6,531 bases of DNA from assembly GCA_041623895.1 (NCBI GenBank), contig JBFJVZ010000419.1, forward strand, positions 1 to 6,531. Reading direction: 5' to 3'. Below are positions 1 through 5,235 of this stretch, one piece after another. The notes below the pieces were generated by a model. The model was not told the DNA's origin and did not search any database. It saw only the letters and a program-made list of their open reading frames with translations. How positions within the stretch are numbered: the first letter of the stretch is position 1; each line of letters begins with the position of its first letter. The stretch comes from JBFJVZ01 sp041623895 (lineage in GTDB: Bacteria > Planctomycetota > Planctomycetia > Pirellulales > Pirellulaceae). The position numbers and the translations under genes were made by a program.

Positions 1-12
1 GAGATGACGATT

Positions 13-59
13 CCTGGGGCTGCGGAATGCTCGCTGAGACGAGCAATCCTGGCCCCAGG
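13..59. repeat. Long imperfect inverted repeat (hairpin)
   Basis: Outer arms CCTGGGGC (13-20) and GCCCCAGG (52-59) are perfectly complementary over 8 bp. Inside them, TGCTCG (28-33) pairs with CGAGCA (40-45) around a 6-base loop. The bases between the two stems (21-27 and 46-51) are partly complementary. The whole forms one long hairpin. No T-run follows on either strand, so an ordinary intrinsic terminator is not supported; an extragenic palindromic repeat fits better. Confidence 0.7.
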
Positions 60-71
60 CTATACGCTGCC

Positions 72-84
72 ACTGCTACGCAGT
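72..84. repeat. Short perfect hairpin
   Basis: ACTGC (72-76) and GCAGT (80-84) are perfect complements around a 3-base loop, 12 bases after the larger inverted repeat. It probably belongs to the same structured element. Alone, a 5-bp stem is weak evidence. Confidence 0.4.
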
Positions 85-103
85 TGTCGTCTGGTTGTGA
101 CGA

Positions 104-117
104 ATGAAAACGTTCAT
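104..117. repeat. Short perfect hairpin
   Basis: ATGAA (104-108) and TTCAT (113-117) pair around the loop AACG. It is the third inverted repeat in about 100 bases. A 5-bp AT-rich stem could be chance; its interest lies in the clustering. Confidence 0.3.
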
Positions 118-270
118 GCCTACAACGCTGGTGATTCCAAAGAAAAACCAGGCACAAATTCCTTCCCAAGTGGGACGCTCTCCTTAGCCCACGGTTCCTT
201 CGGTTTTGTCGCGTGAAAACTGGACGCTACTAATGCGTTGTGGTTGATAAAGGTGGCGCTGTCCGAGTAA

Positions 271-1710
271 CTAAACCCAAATGTCGGACGTACAGTCCCC
301 ACCGGGGAAGCGTATTTCGTGCGCCCGCGCCGGTCCCCACGGCTCTTTGCCAAAATCAACCAAAAACTTCTCGTTCAACTTCAAACCGCCGCCGTCCGTG
401 TCGCAGTCAATTTGCAGCATCCAAGATCCCTGTTCGGCCATCTGGGGATAAAACTGATTATCCCAAACACTGTACAGTGAACTGGTCACGTACAAGCGTT
501 TCCCGTCCAGGCTTAGCTGCAACATTTGCGGGCCGCCCGTCAGCTGGCGATCCTTCCAGTCAGGCTGATGCCCGATCACACCACCCAGCCAAATCTGGCC
601 GACAAGTTTTGGATTTGAGGGATCGCTGACGTCGTATTGTCGAATGTCACCGTGCAGCCAGTTCGAGAAATACAAGTAGCGATCATCCAGCGATAGAACC
701 AGGTCCGTTATCAGGCCAGGAACTGGAAATGGCCAGCCATCGGTCTCCACCGCTTCGACCTGAATCACCTTTTCGGCCGTCCAATCGACTGTTTTGCGCT
801 GCCAATGAAAAACCGCACTGCTGAGCGCTGCGCCGACGAATCCATGGGTGCTTTCCGGGTCGTGGTGAAAGCGAACTTCCAGGGGGATCAAGCCGTCGCC
901 GCCCAAGTCCACCGACTGCATAATTTTACGTTTGGACCAATCCCAGAAATGAAGATGGTGCCCGTATTTGCCTGACTTGACGTCTTCCAGCTGGAAGCCT
1001 TTTTTCACGGTATTGGGTGCCGCCCATTCGCTGCTGACCATCACGTTGTGTCGCGGCTGATACCAAAAGTCATAGTTGAAATTCATGCCCTCAAGCGATT
1101 TTTCCCAATGACCGGCGATCTTGAAATCAGCGTCGATTTCCAAGAAACCGCCCGGCGCATTTCCTGCCGCGTCACCCAGCATGGAAATCATCATCACACC
1201 GTCGGCGCGACAGTGAACAGTGTGCGGCGTCGATAAGTTTGTTTTCTGGGCAATCTCTTTGCCGCTGATCGTTTTGTGTAATTTCAAATCCGCGGGATCA
1301 GCCGCATCGATGATGTAAATATTGCCGGAGGCCAATCCGGGAACCACCAGATATCGTCGATGCCCTGTACCATGGCAGCTGCTGCAAGCGTTCCAACCAT
1401 AGTGATGGAGTTCATCACCTGGTGTCGGCATCGAGAATCGTCCCACGACCTGACCGTAAGTCTTGGACTTGGGATCGACATCAACCGTCGCCAAATAGTC
1501 GGCATGCCGCGACTTCGTGCCAACCAAGATCGCCGGCACAAAAGCAAATTTCTCCGCGGGTGACGCGATGGCGTCTTCGATGCTCGCGTAGGTTGGGTGA
1601 CAAGCTTCCTGATGATGGTGGTGAGGCTGATCGGCCAACAAATTTGCGGCCATCGATCCGGTCAAGATTCCGGAGGTGGCAACGCTTCCCAAAAATTCCC
1701 GACGTTTCAT
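271..1710 (-). CDS. Tat-exported selenium-binding protein / methanethiol oxidase family (SBP56)
   Basis: A 479-residue protein close in length to human SELENBP1 (about 472) and complete at the C-terminus, with the family ending HEIRFPGGDCTSDIWV. Family members oxidise methanethiol to formaldehyde, hydrogen sulfide and hydrogen peroxide (EC 1.8.3.4); the bacterial enzyme is periplasmic and copper-dependent. Visible family marks are NACSSC at 107-112 (Cys109, Cys112), TPHTVHC 161-167, His221, GHHLHFWDW 250-258, RFHHDP 280-285 and KEPWGPARAHE 455-465. These His-rich strands suit a metal-binding beta-propeller. The N-terminus has a Tat leader (KRREFLG at 2-8, then a hydrophobic stretch to about 26), so export is inferred. 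A stretch with four consecutive His follows at 30-33, plus Cys37 and His38. The start is backed by GGAGAG (1718-1723), 7 bases upstream. It is last of three same-strand genes, 65 bp after the TIM-barrel gene. Family certain; substrate inferred. Confidence 0.93.
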   Translation of the reverse strand: MKRREFLGSVATSGILTGSMAANLLADQPHHHHQEACHPTYASIEDAIASPAEKFAFVPAILVGTKSRHADYLATVDVDPKSKTYGQVVGRFSMPTPGDELHHYGWNACSSCHGTGHRRYLVVPGLASGNIYIIDAADPADLKLHKTISGKEIAQKTNLSTPHTVHCRADGVMMISMLGDAAGNAPGGFLEIDADFKIAGHWEKSLEGMNFNYDFWYQPRHNVMVSSEWAAPNTVKKGFQLEDVKSGKYGHHLHFWDWSKRKIMQSVDLGGDGLIPLEVRFHHDPESTHGFVGAALSSAVFHWQRKTVDWTAEKVIQVEAVETDGWPFPVPGLITDLVLSLDDRYLYFSNWLHGDIRQYDVSDPSNPKLVGQIWLGGVIGHQPDWKDRQLTGGPQMLQLSLDGKRLYVTSSLYSVWDNQFYPQMAEQGSWMLQIDCDTDGGGLKLNEKFLVDFGKEPWGPARAHEIRFPGGDCTSDIWV

Positions 1711-1717
1711 CTGCTAT

Positions 1718-1723
1718 CTCTCC
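1718..1723 (-). promoter_or_regulatory. Ribosome binding site of the SBP56-family gene
   Basis: On the minus strand this reads GGAGAG, 7 bases before the ATG at 1710-1708. It is the best Shine-Dalgarno match among the minus-strand genes here and fixes the start ahead of the Tat leader. Confidence 0.7.
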
Positions 1724-1757
1724 GATTTGCGTGTGTCGATAAACCTCTCTCGTCTGA

Positions 1758-1773
1758 CAGCAGATCGCTGCTG
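1758..1773 (-). repeat. Perfect 6-bp hairpin just after the TIM-barrel gene stop
   Basis: CAGCAG (1758-1763) and CTGCTG (1768-1773) form a perfect stem with a 4-base loop. In the minus-strand transcript it begins two bases after the TAG stop of the TIM-barrel gene and lies about 48 bases before the SBP56-family start. No T-run follows, so a full terminator is unlikely. Partial attenuation or protection of the upstream message end is possible. Confidence 0.5.
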
Positions 1774-1775
1774 GA

Positions 1776-2627
1776 CTACAGATCCAGAACACGATCCATC
1801 TGTGCAGCGACGTCGGCTAGTCTCTCCCGATCACCGCCGCGCACTTCGGCGGTCGCCCAGCCCTGATAATCAAGCTTTGATAACTCCGCTCGCACCTTTG
1901 CCCAGTCAATGCTGCCTTCGCCCAGCGGCTTGCTGAATCCCTGCCGCATGCCTTCGTTCATGGCCAGCGTCAAGTCGTACTCCTTGATGTCCAGTTTCTT
2001 CGCCCGCTTGCCGATCACTTCCAGCCAATGTTCGGGCCATCCCCAACGCACAACATTACCAACGTCAAAGTAAATGCCAACCATCGGACTATCAAACTCG
2101 TCAACAAACCGCGCCATGCCCATCGGTTCGATCAGATACGAAGCCCACACGTTTTCACACAAGATCATGACCTCTTTCTTTTCGGCGTGCTCGACGGCTC
2201 GCTGAATGATCTCCTTGGTCTCGCGATAGTTCTGCATGTAGCTGATCTTGGTGTTGTAACGCACGACGTGCAGTACTGATGTGCCGCCGAGCAACTTCGC
2301 CTGGTCGATGGCACCGATGATGTCGGGATTGCTGGAATTGATGACACCGTGAATCGGCAAACCCGTTTTCTCGCTCGCCCGCGCGTACGCCTTGACGTCA
2401 TCCTGCTTGCCGAGGTCCAGTTGAGCCCTGGTTTCGATGCCGTCGAATCCAAGATCTTTGACCAGTTTGAATTTGTCTTCGACAGTGGCGTCGCCAGTGA
2501 CCATGTGGTACTTGACGGCTTTCTTGATCTTGCCAGTGAATTGCCCTGCCGCCGCGGTCGAGCACTGGCCGCCAATGAGTCCGCCCGCGGCGATCGAAGT
2601 TGTTTTTAGAAAGTGACGTCGGTCCAT
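1776..2627 (-). CDS. Tat-exported xylose-isomerase-like TIM-barrel protein (sugar phosphate isomerase/epimerase family)
   Basis: A 283-residue protein of the AP endonuclease 2 / xylose-isomerase-like TIM-barrel superfamily, whose members isomerise or epimerise sugars or related polyols using a divalent metal. The leader has DRRHFLK at 2-8 and a hydrophobic segment to about 28, a Tat signal, so a role outside the cytoplasm is inferred. Candidate metal or active-site residues on successive strands are Glu65 (GIETR), Glu158 (LCENVW), Asp188 (YFDVGN) and Glu261 (TAEVRGG). The strand that usually reads H-x-K-D reads DIKEYD at 213-218, so Asp213 sits where many relatives have a metal-binding His. 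The length is normal for a family member plus leader. Cys22 does not sit in a lipobox. No clear Shine-Dalgarno precedes the ATG, but the leader begins exactly there. It lies between the oxidoreductase and SBP56-family genes on the same strand. The substrate cannot be told; 'isomerase' is a family label. Confidence 0.88.
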   Translation of the reverse strand: MDRRHFLKTTSIAAGGLIGGQCSTAAAGQFTGKIKKAVKYHMVTGDATVEDKFKLVKDLGFDGIETRAQLDLGKQDDVKAYARASEKTGLPIHGVINSSNPDIIGAIDQAKLLGGTSVLHVVRYNTKISYMQNYRETKEIIQRAVEHAEKKEVMILCENVWASYLIEPMGMARFVDEFDSPMVGIYFDVGNVVRWGWPEHWLEVIGKRAKKLDIKEYDLTLAMNEGMRQGFSKPLGEGSIDWAKVRAELSKLDYQGWATAEVRGGDRERLADVAAQMDRVLDL

Positions 2628-2656
2628 GGCGTGTTACTCGTGGATGATTTGTTTGA

Positions 2657-2726
2657 CGCGATGCCATGGGCGAGGATTGTACCGCTGGTGAAGCATAAGC
2701 CAGTGCACCTCGCCTGCGGCATCGCG
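2657..2726. repeat. 19-bp inverted repeat flanking a possible promoter
   Basis: The left arm CGCGATGCCATGGGCGAGG (2657-2675) and the reverse complement of the right arm, CGCGATGCCGCAGGCGAGG (2726-2708), match at 16 of 19 positions. All three differences are the central triplet (2666-2668 against 2717-2715). The arms are 32 bases apart and centred 51 bases apart. A smaller pair, CTGG 2685-2688 with CCAG 2700-2703, lies between them. Each arm is itself centred on GCC-N3-GGC, so the arms could be two copies of a protein-binding site as well as one large hairpin. It occupies most of the gap between the oxidoreductase and TIM-barrel genes. Confidence 0.75.
2676..2681 (-). promoter_or_regulatory. 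Possible -10 element for the TIM-barrel gene
   Basis: The minus strand reads TACAAT, five of six matches to the sigma-70 -10 consensus, 48 bases before the ATG. The -35 side is weak, with no good TTGACA-like hexamer at 16-18 bases. A similar GTACAAT lies 52 bases before the oxidoreductase start. Planctomycete promoters are poorly defined, so this is tentative. Confidence 0.3.
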
Positions 2727-2742
2727 GTAAACGAAGTGTCGA

Positions 2743-4083
2743 CTACAACGACCAGCCTTCACGGGGCGTTCGTCGGATGAAGGGATCCGCCTCGGGGCAG
2801 CCCACGCATTTCATCGTCTCGGCATCCCAAGTGATTTTCTTGCCGACTCGATAAGCCACATTGCCCAAATGATTTGCTTCGGTCAGCGGACCGGCGTAAC
2901 TGAACGGGCTCCCTGTTTGCCCTCCATCCAGACAAGCGTTGACCCATTCCTGATGATGACCCGGTGAGTCGGGAATGAAGGGCTCAGGCCGTTGGAAGCC
3001 GGCAAACTTATCTTCCGGTAACAGGACATGCTTTCCATAATCAGACAACAACATTCCCTTGCTGCCAACGAACAAGACAGCACTACCCCACTTCGGAATC
3101 TCGCCGCGCTTCCAGATCTCCGGTTTGTGCGTGCCCTGATACCAGGTCAGTTTGACGGGCGATAAGTCACCGCGAGCCCCATAGTGATACTCGGCCGTCA
3201 TCGATGCGGGAGCGATCTCCGGATGCGGAGGAATCCCGAACGCTTCGACTGTTTCAGGAGCATCCAATTGCAATGCCCAGTAAGGCAGATCATTCCAATG
3301 GCTGCCCAAGTCGGACATCGTGCCGTTGCCAAAATCCCACCAGCGGTACCAGTTCGGCCCGGGGAAATAGACTTTGTGAAACGGCCGCTTCGGCGCCGGT
3401 CCAAGCCACAAGTCCCAATCCAGGAAATCGGGCGGAGTCATCGCCTCGCTGGGACGGTTGTCGACAAACAAGCGATCATGTTTCTTGGCCTCTTCTTTCG
3501 ATTGCAAACCCCAAGCCCGACTGACCCACACGTGAGCCTCATGAACATCCCCAATCGCACCGGATTGAATCAGCTCGACCACCCGGTGGTAGTTTGCGGA
3601 GGCATGGATTTGTGTTCCCATCTGCGTCACCACCCCGGCCTTGGCGGCGGCTTCGGTGATCTTGCGGGTTTCGTAAATGTTGTACGCCAGCGGCTTTTCG
3701 CAGTAGACATGTTTGCCAAGTTGCAGCGCCGGCATCGTCGCATAGGCATGTGTGTGCTCGGCCGTGCTGACGACGACGGCGTCAATTTCTTTGCCGACCG
3801 AATCGTACAACTTGCGGAAGTCGCGAAACTTCTTGGCCTTTGGAAAAAGTTCGCCGGCGTTGTCTAAGAAACGCGAATCGACGTCACAGATTGCAAACAC
3901 ATCAACCTTGCCGGTGCCGGCAATCGTTCGCAAGTTGCCGCCACCCCGTCCGCCCACGGCGATGAAGGCCACTTTCAGCCGGTCGTTGGCCGCGGCCAAT
4001 GCACCAGGAGCAAGCATGAGTGCTCCGGCTGAAGCCGTTGTGCTTGACAAAAACCCGCGGCGACTAATTCTTATCTGGGGCAT
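2743..4083 (-). CDS. Tat-exported Gfo/Idh/MocA family oxidoreductase
   Basis: A 446-residue NAD(P)-dependent oxidoreductase of the glucose-fructose oxidoreductase / inositol dehydrogenase / MocA family, which oxidises or reduces sugars and polyols. Order: Tat leader (ISRRGFL 6-12, possible cleavage after ALA at 28-30), Rossmann domain from about 36, acidic Asp67 in ICDVD after strand 2, EKP at 129-131 (the family signature with the catalytic-site Lys), then the alpha/beta C-terminal domain with MSDLGSHWNDLP 256-267 and HHQEWVNAC 376-384. The nucleotide loop reads AVGGRGGG 42-49, so the first Gly of GxGxxG is Ala42. ATG at 4083-4081 is chosen over one 54 bases upstream because it puts the twin arginines at 8-9 as usual and has GAG 7 bases ahead; the upstream start would add 18 unlike residues. 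Probably first of three same-strand genes. Substrate unknown. Confidence 0.93.
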   Translation of the reverse strand: MPQIRISRRGFLSSTTASAGALMLAPGALAAANDRLKVAFIAVGGRGGGNLRTIAGTGKVDVFAICDVDSRFLDNAGELFPKAKKFRDFRKLYDSVGKEIDAVVVSTAEHTHAYATMPALQLGKHVYCEKPLAYNIYETRKITEAAAKAGVVTQMGTQIHASANYHRVVELIQSGAIGDVHEAHVWVSRAWGLQSKEEAKKHDRLFVDNRPSEAMTPPDFLDWDLWLGPAPKRPFHKVYFPGPNWYRWWDFGNGTMSDLGSHWNDLPYWALQLDAPETVEAFGIPPHPEIAPASMTAEYHYGARGDLSPVKLTWYQGTHKPEIWKRGEIPKWGSAVLFVGSKGMLLSDYGKHVLLPEDKFAGFQRPEPFIPDSPGHHQEWVNACLDGGQTGSPFSYAGPLTEANHLGNVAYRVGKKITWDAETMKCVGCPEADPFIRRTPREGWSL

Positions 4084-4116
4084 GAAAGTTCTCACTAAAT
4101 CGGTTCGGATTCGTAG

Positions 4117-4149
4117 GGCGCATCTGCCGAGAGGCATTGTACTCGCGCC
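4117..4149 (-). promoter_or_regulatory. Possible -10 element and leader hairpin before the oxidoreductase gene
   Basis: The minus strand carries GTACAAT at 4142-4136, 52 bases before the chosen ATG, a -10-like match with a poor -35. Around it, TGCC (4125-4128) and GGCA (4133-4136) form a 4-bp stem with a GAGA tetraloop on the plus strand, and GGCGC (4117-4121) can pair with GCGCC (4145-4149) outside it. The hairpin overlaps the proposed -10, so only one of the two may matter. Confidence 0.25.
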
Positions 4150-4256
4150 GGAGGAGCGTGTGTTTACCGTAGCGTTCGGGGGATGATAGACTACTGCGTT
4201 GGCGACATTTGATCACCGCTAGCGGAACTGGCCAAGTGTTTCGTTTGCGTCCATGA

Positions 4257-4277
4257 ATCGCCGAAATCCTTGGCGAT
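4257..4277 (+). repeat. Inverted repeat in the leader of the small membrane protein gene
   Basis: ATCGCC (4257-4262) and GGCGAT (4272-4277) are perfect complements around a 9-base loop, ending 28 bases before the proposed ATG. It could fold in the mRNA leader. A 10-bp palindrome, CCGCTAGCGG (4216-4225), lies further upstream. No function can be assigned. Confidence 0.35.
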
Positions 4278-4294
4278 ATCCGATACGATGCAAC

Positions 4295-4300
4295 GAAGGA
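4295..4300 (+). promoter_or_regulatory. Ribosome binding site of the small membrane protein gene
   Basis: GAAGGA lies 5 bases before ATG 4306-4308. It selects this start over the in-frame ATG at 4288 and TTG at 4270, which have no such site. Confidence 0.6.
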
Positions 4301-4305
4301 ATCCA

Positions 4306-4494
4306 ATGAAAACCGCCGGAATGGTAATCTCTGTTATCGGTGGCCTGATGACGCTTGGCGGCATCAATCAGGCGCTGACAAAGTATGACTTGAGTTCGTC
4401 GCATGACGTCAGCAAAGCAGTCGGCAGCATCGGCGTCTCCATCGTCATCCTGATCGTCGGGCTAGTCCTCTACTCCAAGGGAAAGAATACTTAG
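4306..4494 (+). CDS. Small two-helix membrane protein, unknown function
   Basis: A 62-residue protein beginning MKTAGMVISV. Two hydrophobic segments, about 5-23 and 39-57, are joined by a polar loop (24-38, with DLSSSHDVSK) and followed by a short basic tail (SKGKNT). This is a typical hairpin membrane protein; the Gly-rich helices (IGGLMTLGG) could pack tightly. The start follows a good GAAGGA site. It is the only plus-strand gene in the window, divergent from the oxidoreductase gene and convergent with mogA, so it is probably transcribed alone. The layout resembles small bacterial DUF3185-type proteins (two helices, about 65 residues), but I cannot confirm homology. The hydrophobic pattern, ribosome binding site and clear position between genes favour a real gene. 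Confidence 0.65.
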   Translation: MKTAGMVISVIGGLMTLGGINQALTKYDLSSSHDVSKAVGSIGVSIVILIVGLVLYSKGKNT

Positions 4495-4580
4495 CGAAAT
4501 GCGTGGGCACGAATGCAGTCGTCGCGACTAACCGTAAAACATCCAATATCGAACAAGGAATGTCAAAGTAGAAAGTGGTT

Positions 4581-4597
4581 GGGGCCCACAGAGCCCC
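4581..4597. terminator. GC-rich hairpin between convergent genes, possible bidirectional terminator
   Basis: GGGGC (4581-4585) and GCCCC (4593-4597) pair around a 7-base loop in the 146-bp spacer between the small membrane protein gene and mogA, which end toward each other. No T-run follows on either strand. A second hairpin, AGTCG 4517-4521 with CGACT 4525-4529, is closer to the plus-strand gene. The position suits termination, but the sequence support is weak. Confidence 0.3.
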
Positions 4598-4640
4598 GTG
4601 ATGGACCATGTAAAAGGCAAGCTGCGAGGCTGCTGCTTTA

Positions 4641-5174
4641 CTATTTCGTTTTTGGGCGGAAGGCGACCAGGCGTTCCTCGTTCGTGGTCAGAAACGGACC
4701 TTCCATCAAGTCGATGCAATACGGGATCGCCGGGAAAACAGCATCCAAACACTCGGCGATCGCTTTCGGCTTGCCCGGCAAATTGATAATCAAACTTTGG
4801 CCGCGAAGGCCCGCTGTTTGCCGCGACAGAATCGCAGTCGGCACTTTCTCCAGTGAAACCTTACGCATCAATTCGCCAAATCCAGGCATCATGCGATCAC
4901 AAACCGCTTCGGTCGCCTCCGGTGTCACGTCGCGTTTGGCTGGACCGGTTCCGCCGGTCGTGATCACCAAACAACAGTGGTAGCTGTCACATAATTCGAC
5001 GAGCGCCGCTCCGATCAGCTTTTGGTCATCCGGAATAACGCGAAAAACAGGGTCCCATTCGCTGGTCAATACCTCCGTCAAGTAATCGCGGATCGCAGGC
5101 CCACCCAGGTCTTGATATTCGCCGCGACTGGCGCGGTCCGATACAGTAACGATGCCGATGCGTGCGATTTGCAT
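4641..5174 (-). CDS. mogA: Molybdopterin adenylyltransferase MogA
   Basis: A cytoplasmic enzyme of molybdenum cofactor synthesis that adenylylates molybdopterin with ATP before metal insertion. The 177 residues align without gaps with E. coli MogA through the active-site region: SDRAS 12-16, IPDDQ 47-51 with Asp49, TTGGTGPAKRDVTPEAT 72-88 with Asp82 (both Asp numbered as in E. coli), MPGFGE 96-101, AILSRQ 114-119, and NLPGKP 131-136. The C-terminal part reads ECLDAVFPAIPYCIDLMEG (141-159), about 12 residues shorter than E. coli, which has an extra loop there; this accounts for most of the length difference from 195. AAGG (5184-5187 on the minus strand) lies 9 bases before the ATG. It starts 61 bp after the DUF1501 gene on the same strand and may be read through from it. 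No other cofactor synthesis gene is visible. Confidence 0.95.
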   Translation of the reverse strand: MQIARIGIVTVSDRASRGEYQDLGGPAIRDYLTEVLTSEWDPVFRVIPDDQKLIGAALVELCDSYHCCLVITTGGTGPAKRDVTPEATEAVCDRMMPGFGELMRKVSLEKVPTAILSRQTAGLRGQSLIINLPGKPKAIAECLDAVFPAIPYCIDLMEGPFLTTNEERLVAFRPKTK

Positions 5175-5235
5175 TGAACTTTACCTTGCACAGGTTCAGC
5201 GAGGCGAGCAGGCGGCGTTGGTCAGGAATTGAACA

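Larger units (their letters stand above)
1..270. other. Non-coding left end rich in inverted repeats, possible dispersed repeat
   Basis: No reading frame here looks like a real gene: the short open frames lack a plausible ribosome binding site and have no recognisable family. The DNA carries three stem-loop-capable repeats in the first 120 bases (13-59, 72-84 and 104-117), and a fourth pair, GTCCGA at 261-266 with TCGGAC at 284-289, straddles the stop codon of the neighbouring gene. Read on the minus strand, the stretch has short protein-like segments broken by stops, such as one ending in FIRHNQTTTA. This resembles, from memory only, small spurious ORFs annotated in Rhodopirellula-type genomes, which would fit a dispersed intergenic repeat. 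That is inference and was not checked against any genome. Confidence 0.4.

Noticed and set aside
468..479. Perfect 12-bp palindrome CACTGTACAGTG, operator-like
   Set aside because: It lies inside the SBP56-family coding region and encodes conserved-looking residues (SLYSV). No promoter is near.
271..1710. Selenoprotein possibility for the 'selenium-binding' protein
   Set aside because: There is no in-frame TGA; the key position is Cys109 in NACSSC. The name is historical and does not mean selenocysteine.
2637..2735. Minus-strand protein-like stretch after the oxidoreductase stop (about 32 codons ending IIHE)
   Set aside because: The frame is open across the inverted repeat, but it has no start codon with a ribosome site and continues out of frame into the oxidoreductase gene. 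Chance or a repeat relic is more likely.
3184..3867. Long plus-strand open frame of 227 codons
   Set aside because: It lies antisense inside the oxidoreductase gene, whose protein is clearly recognisable. The translation has no family features, and GC-rich coding DNA often leaves open antisense frames.
4084..4137. Upstream in-frame ATG (4137) as oxidoreductase start
   Set aside because: It would add 18 residues before the Tat motif and has no ribosome site; the ATG at 4083 places the twin arginines at residues 8-9.
4513..4983. Plus-strand open frame of 156 codons
   Set aside because: It overlaps mogA in antisense and its translation is Arg/Ser-rich with no recognisable domain.
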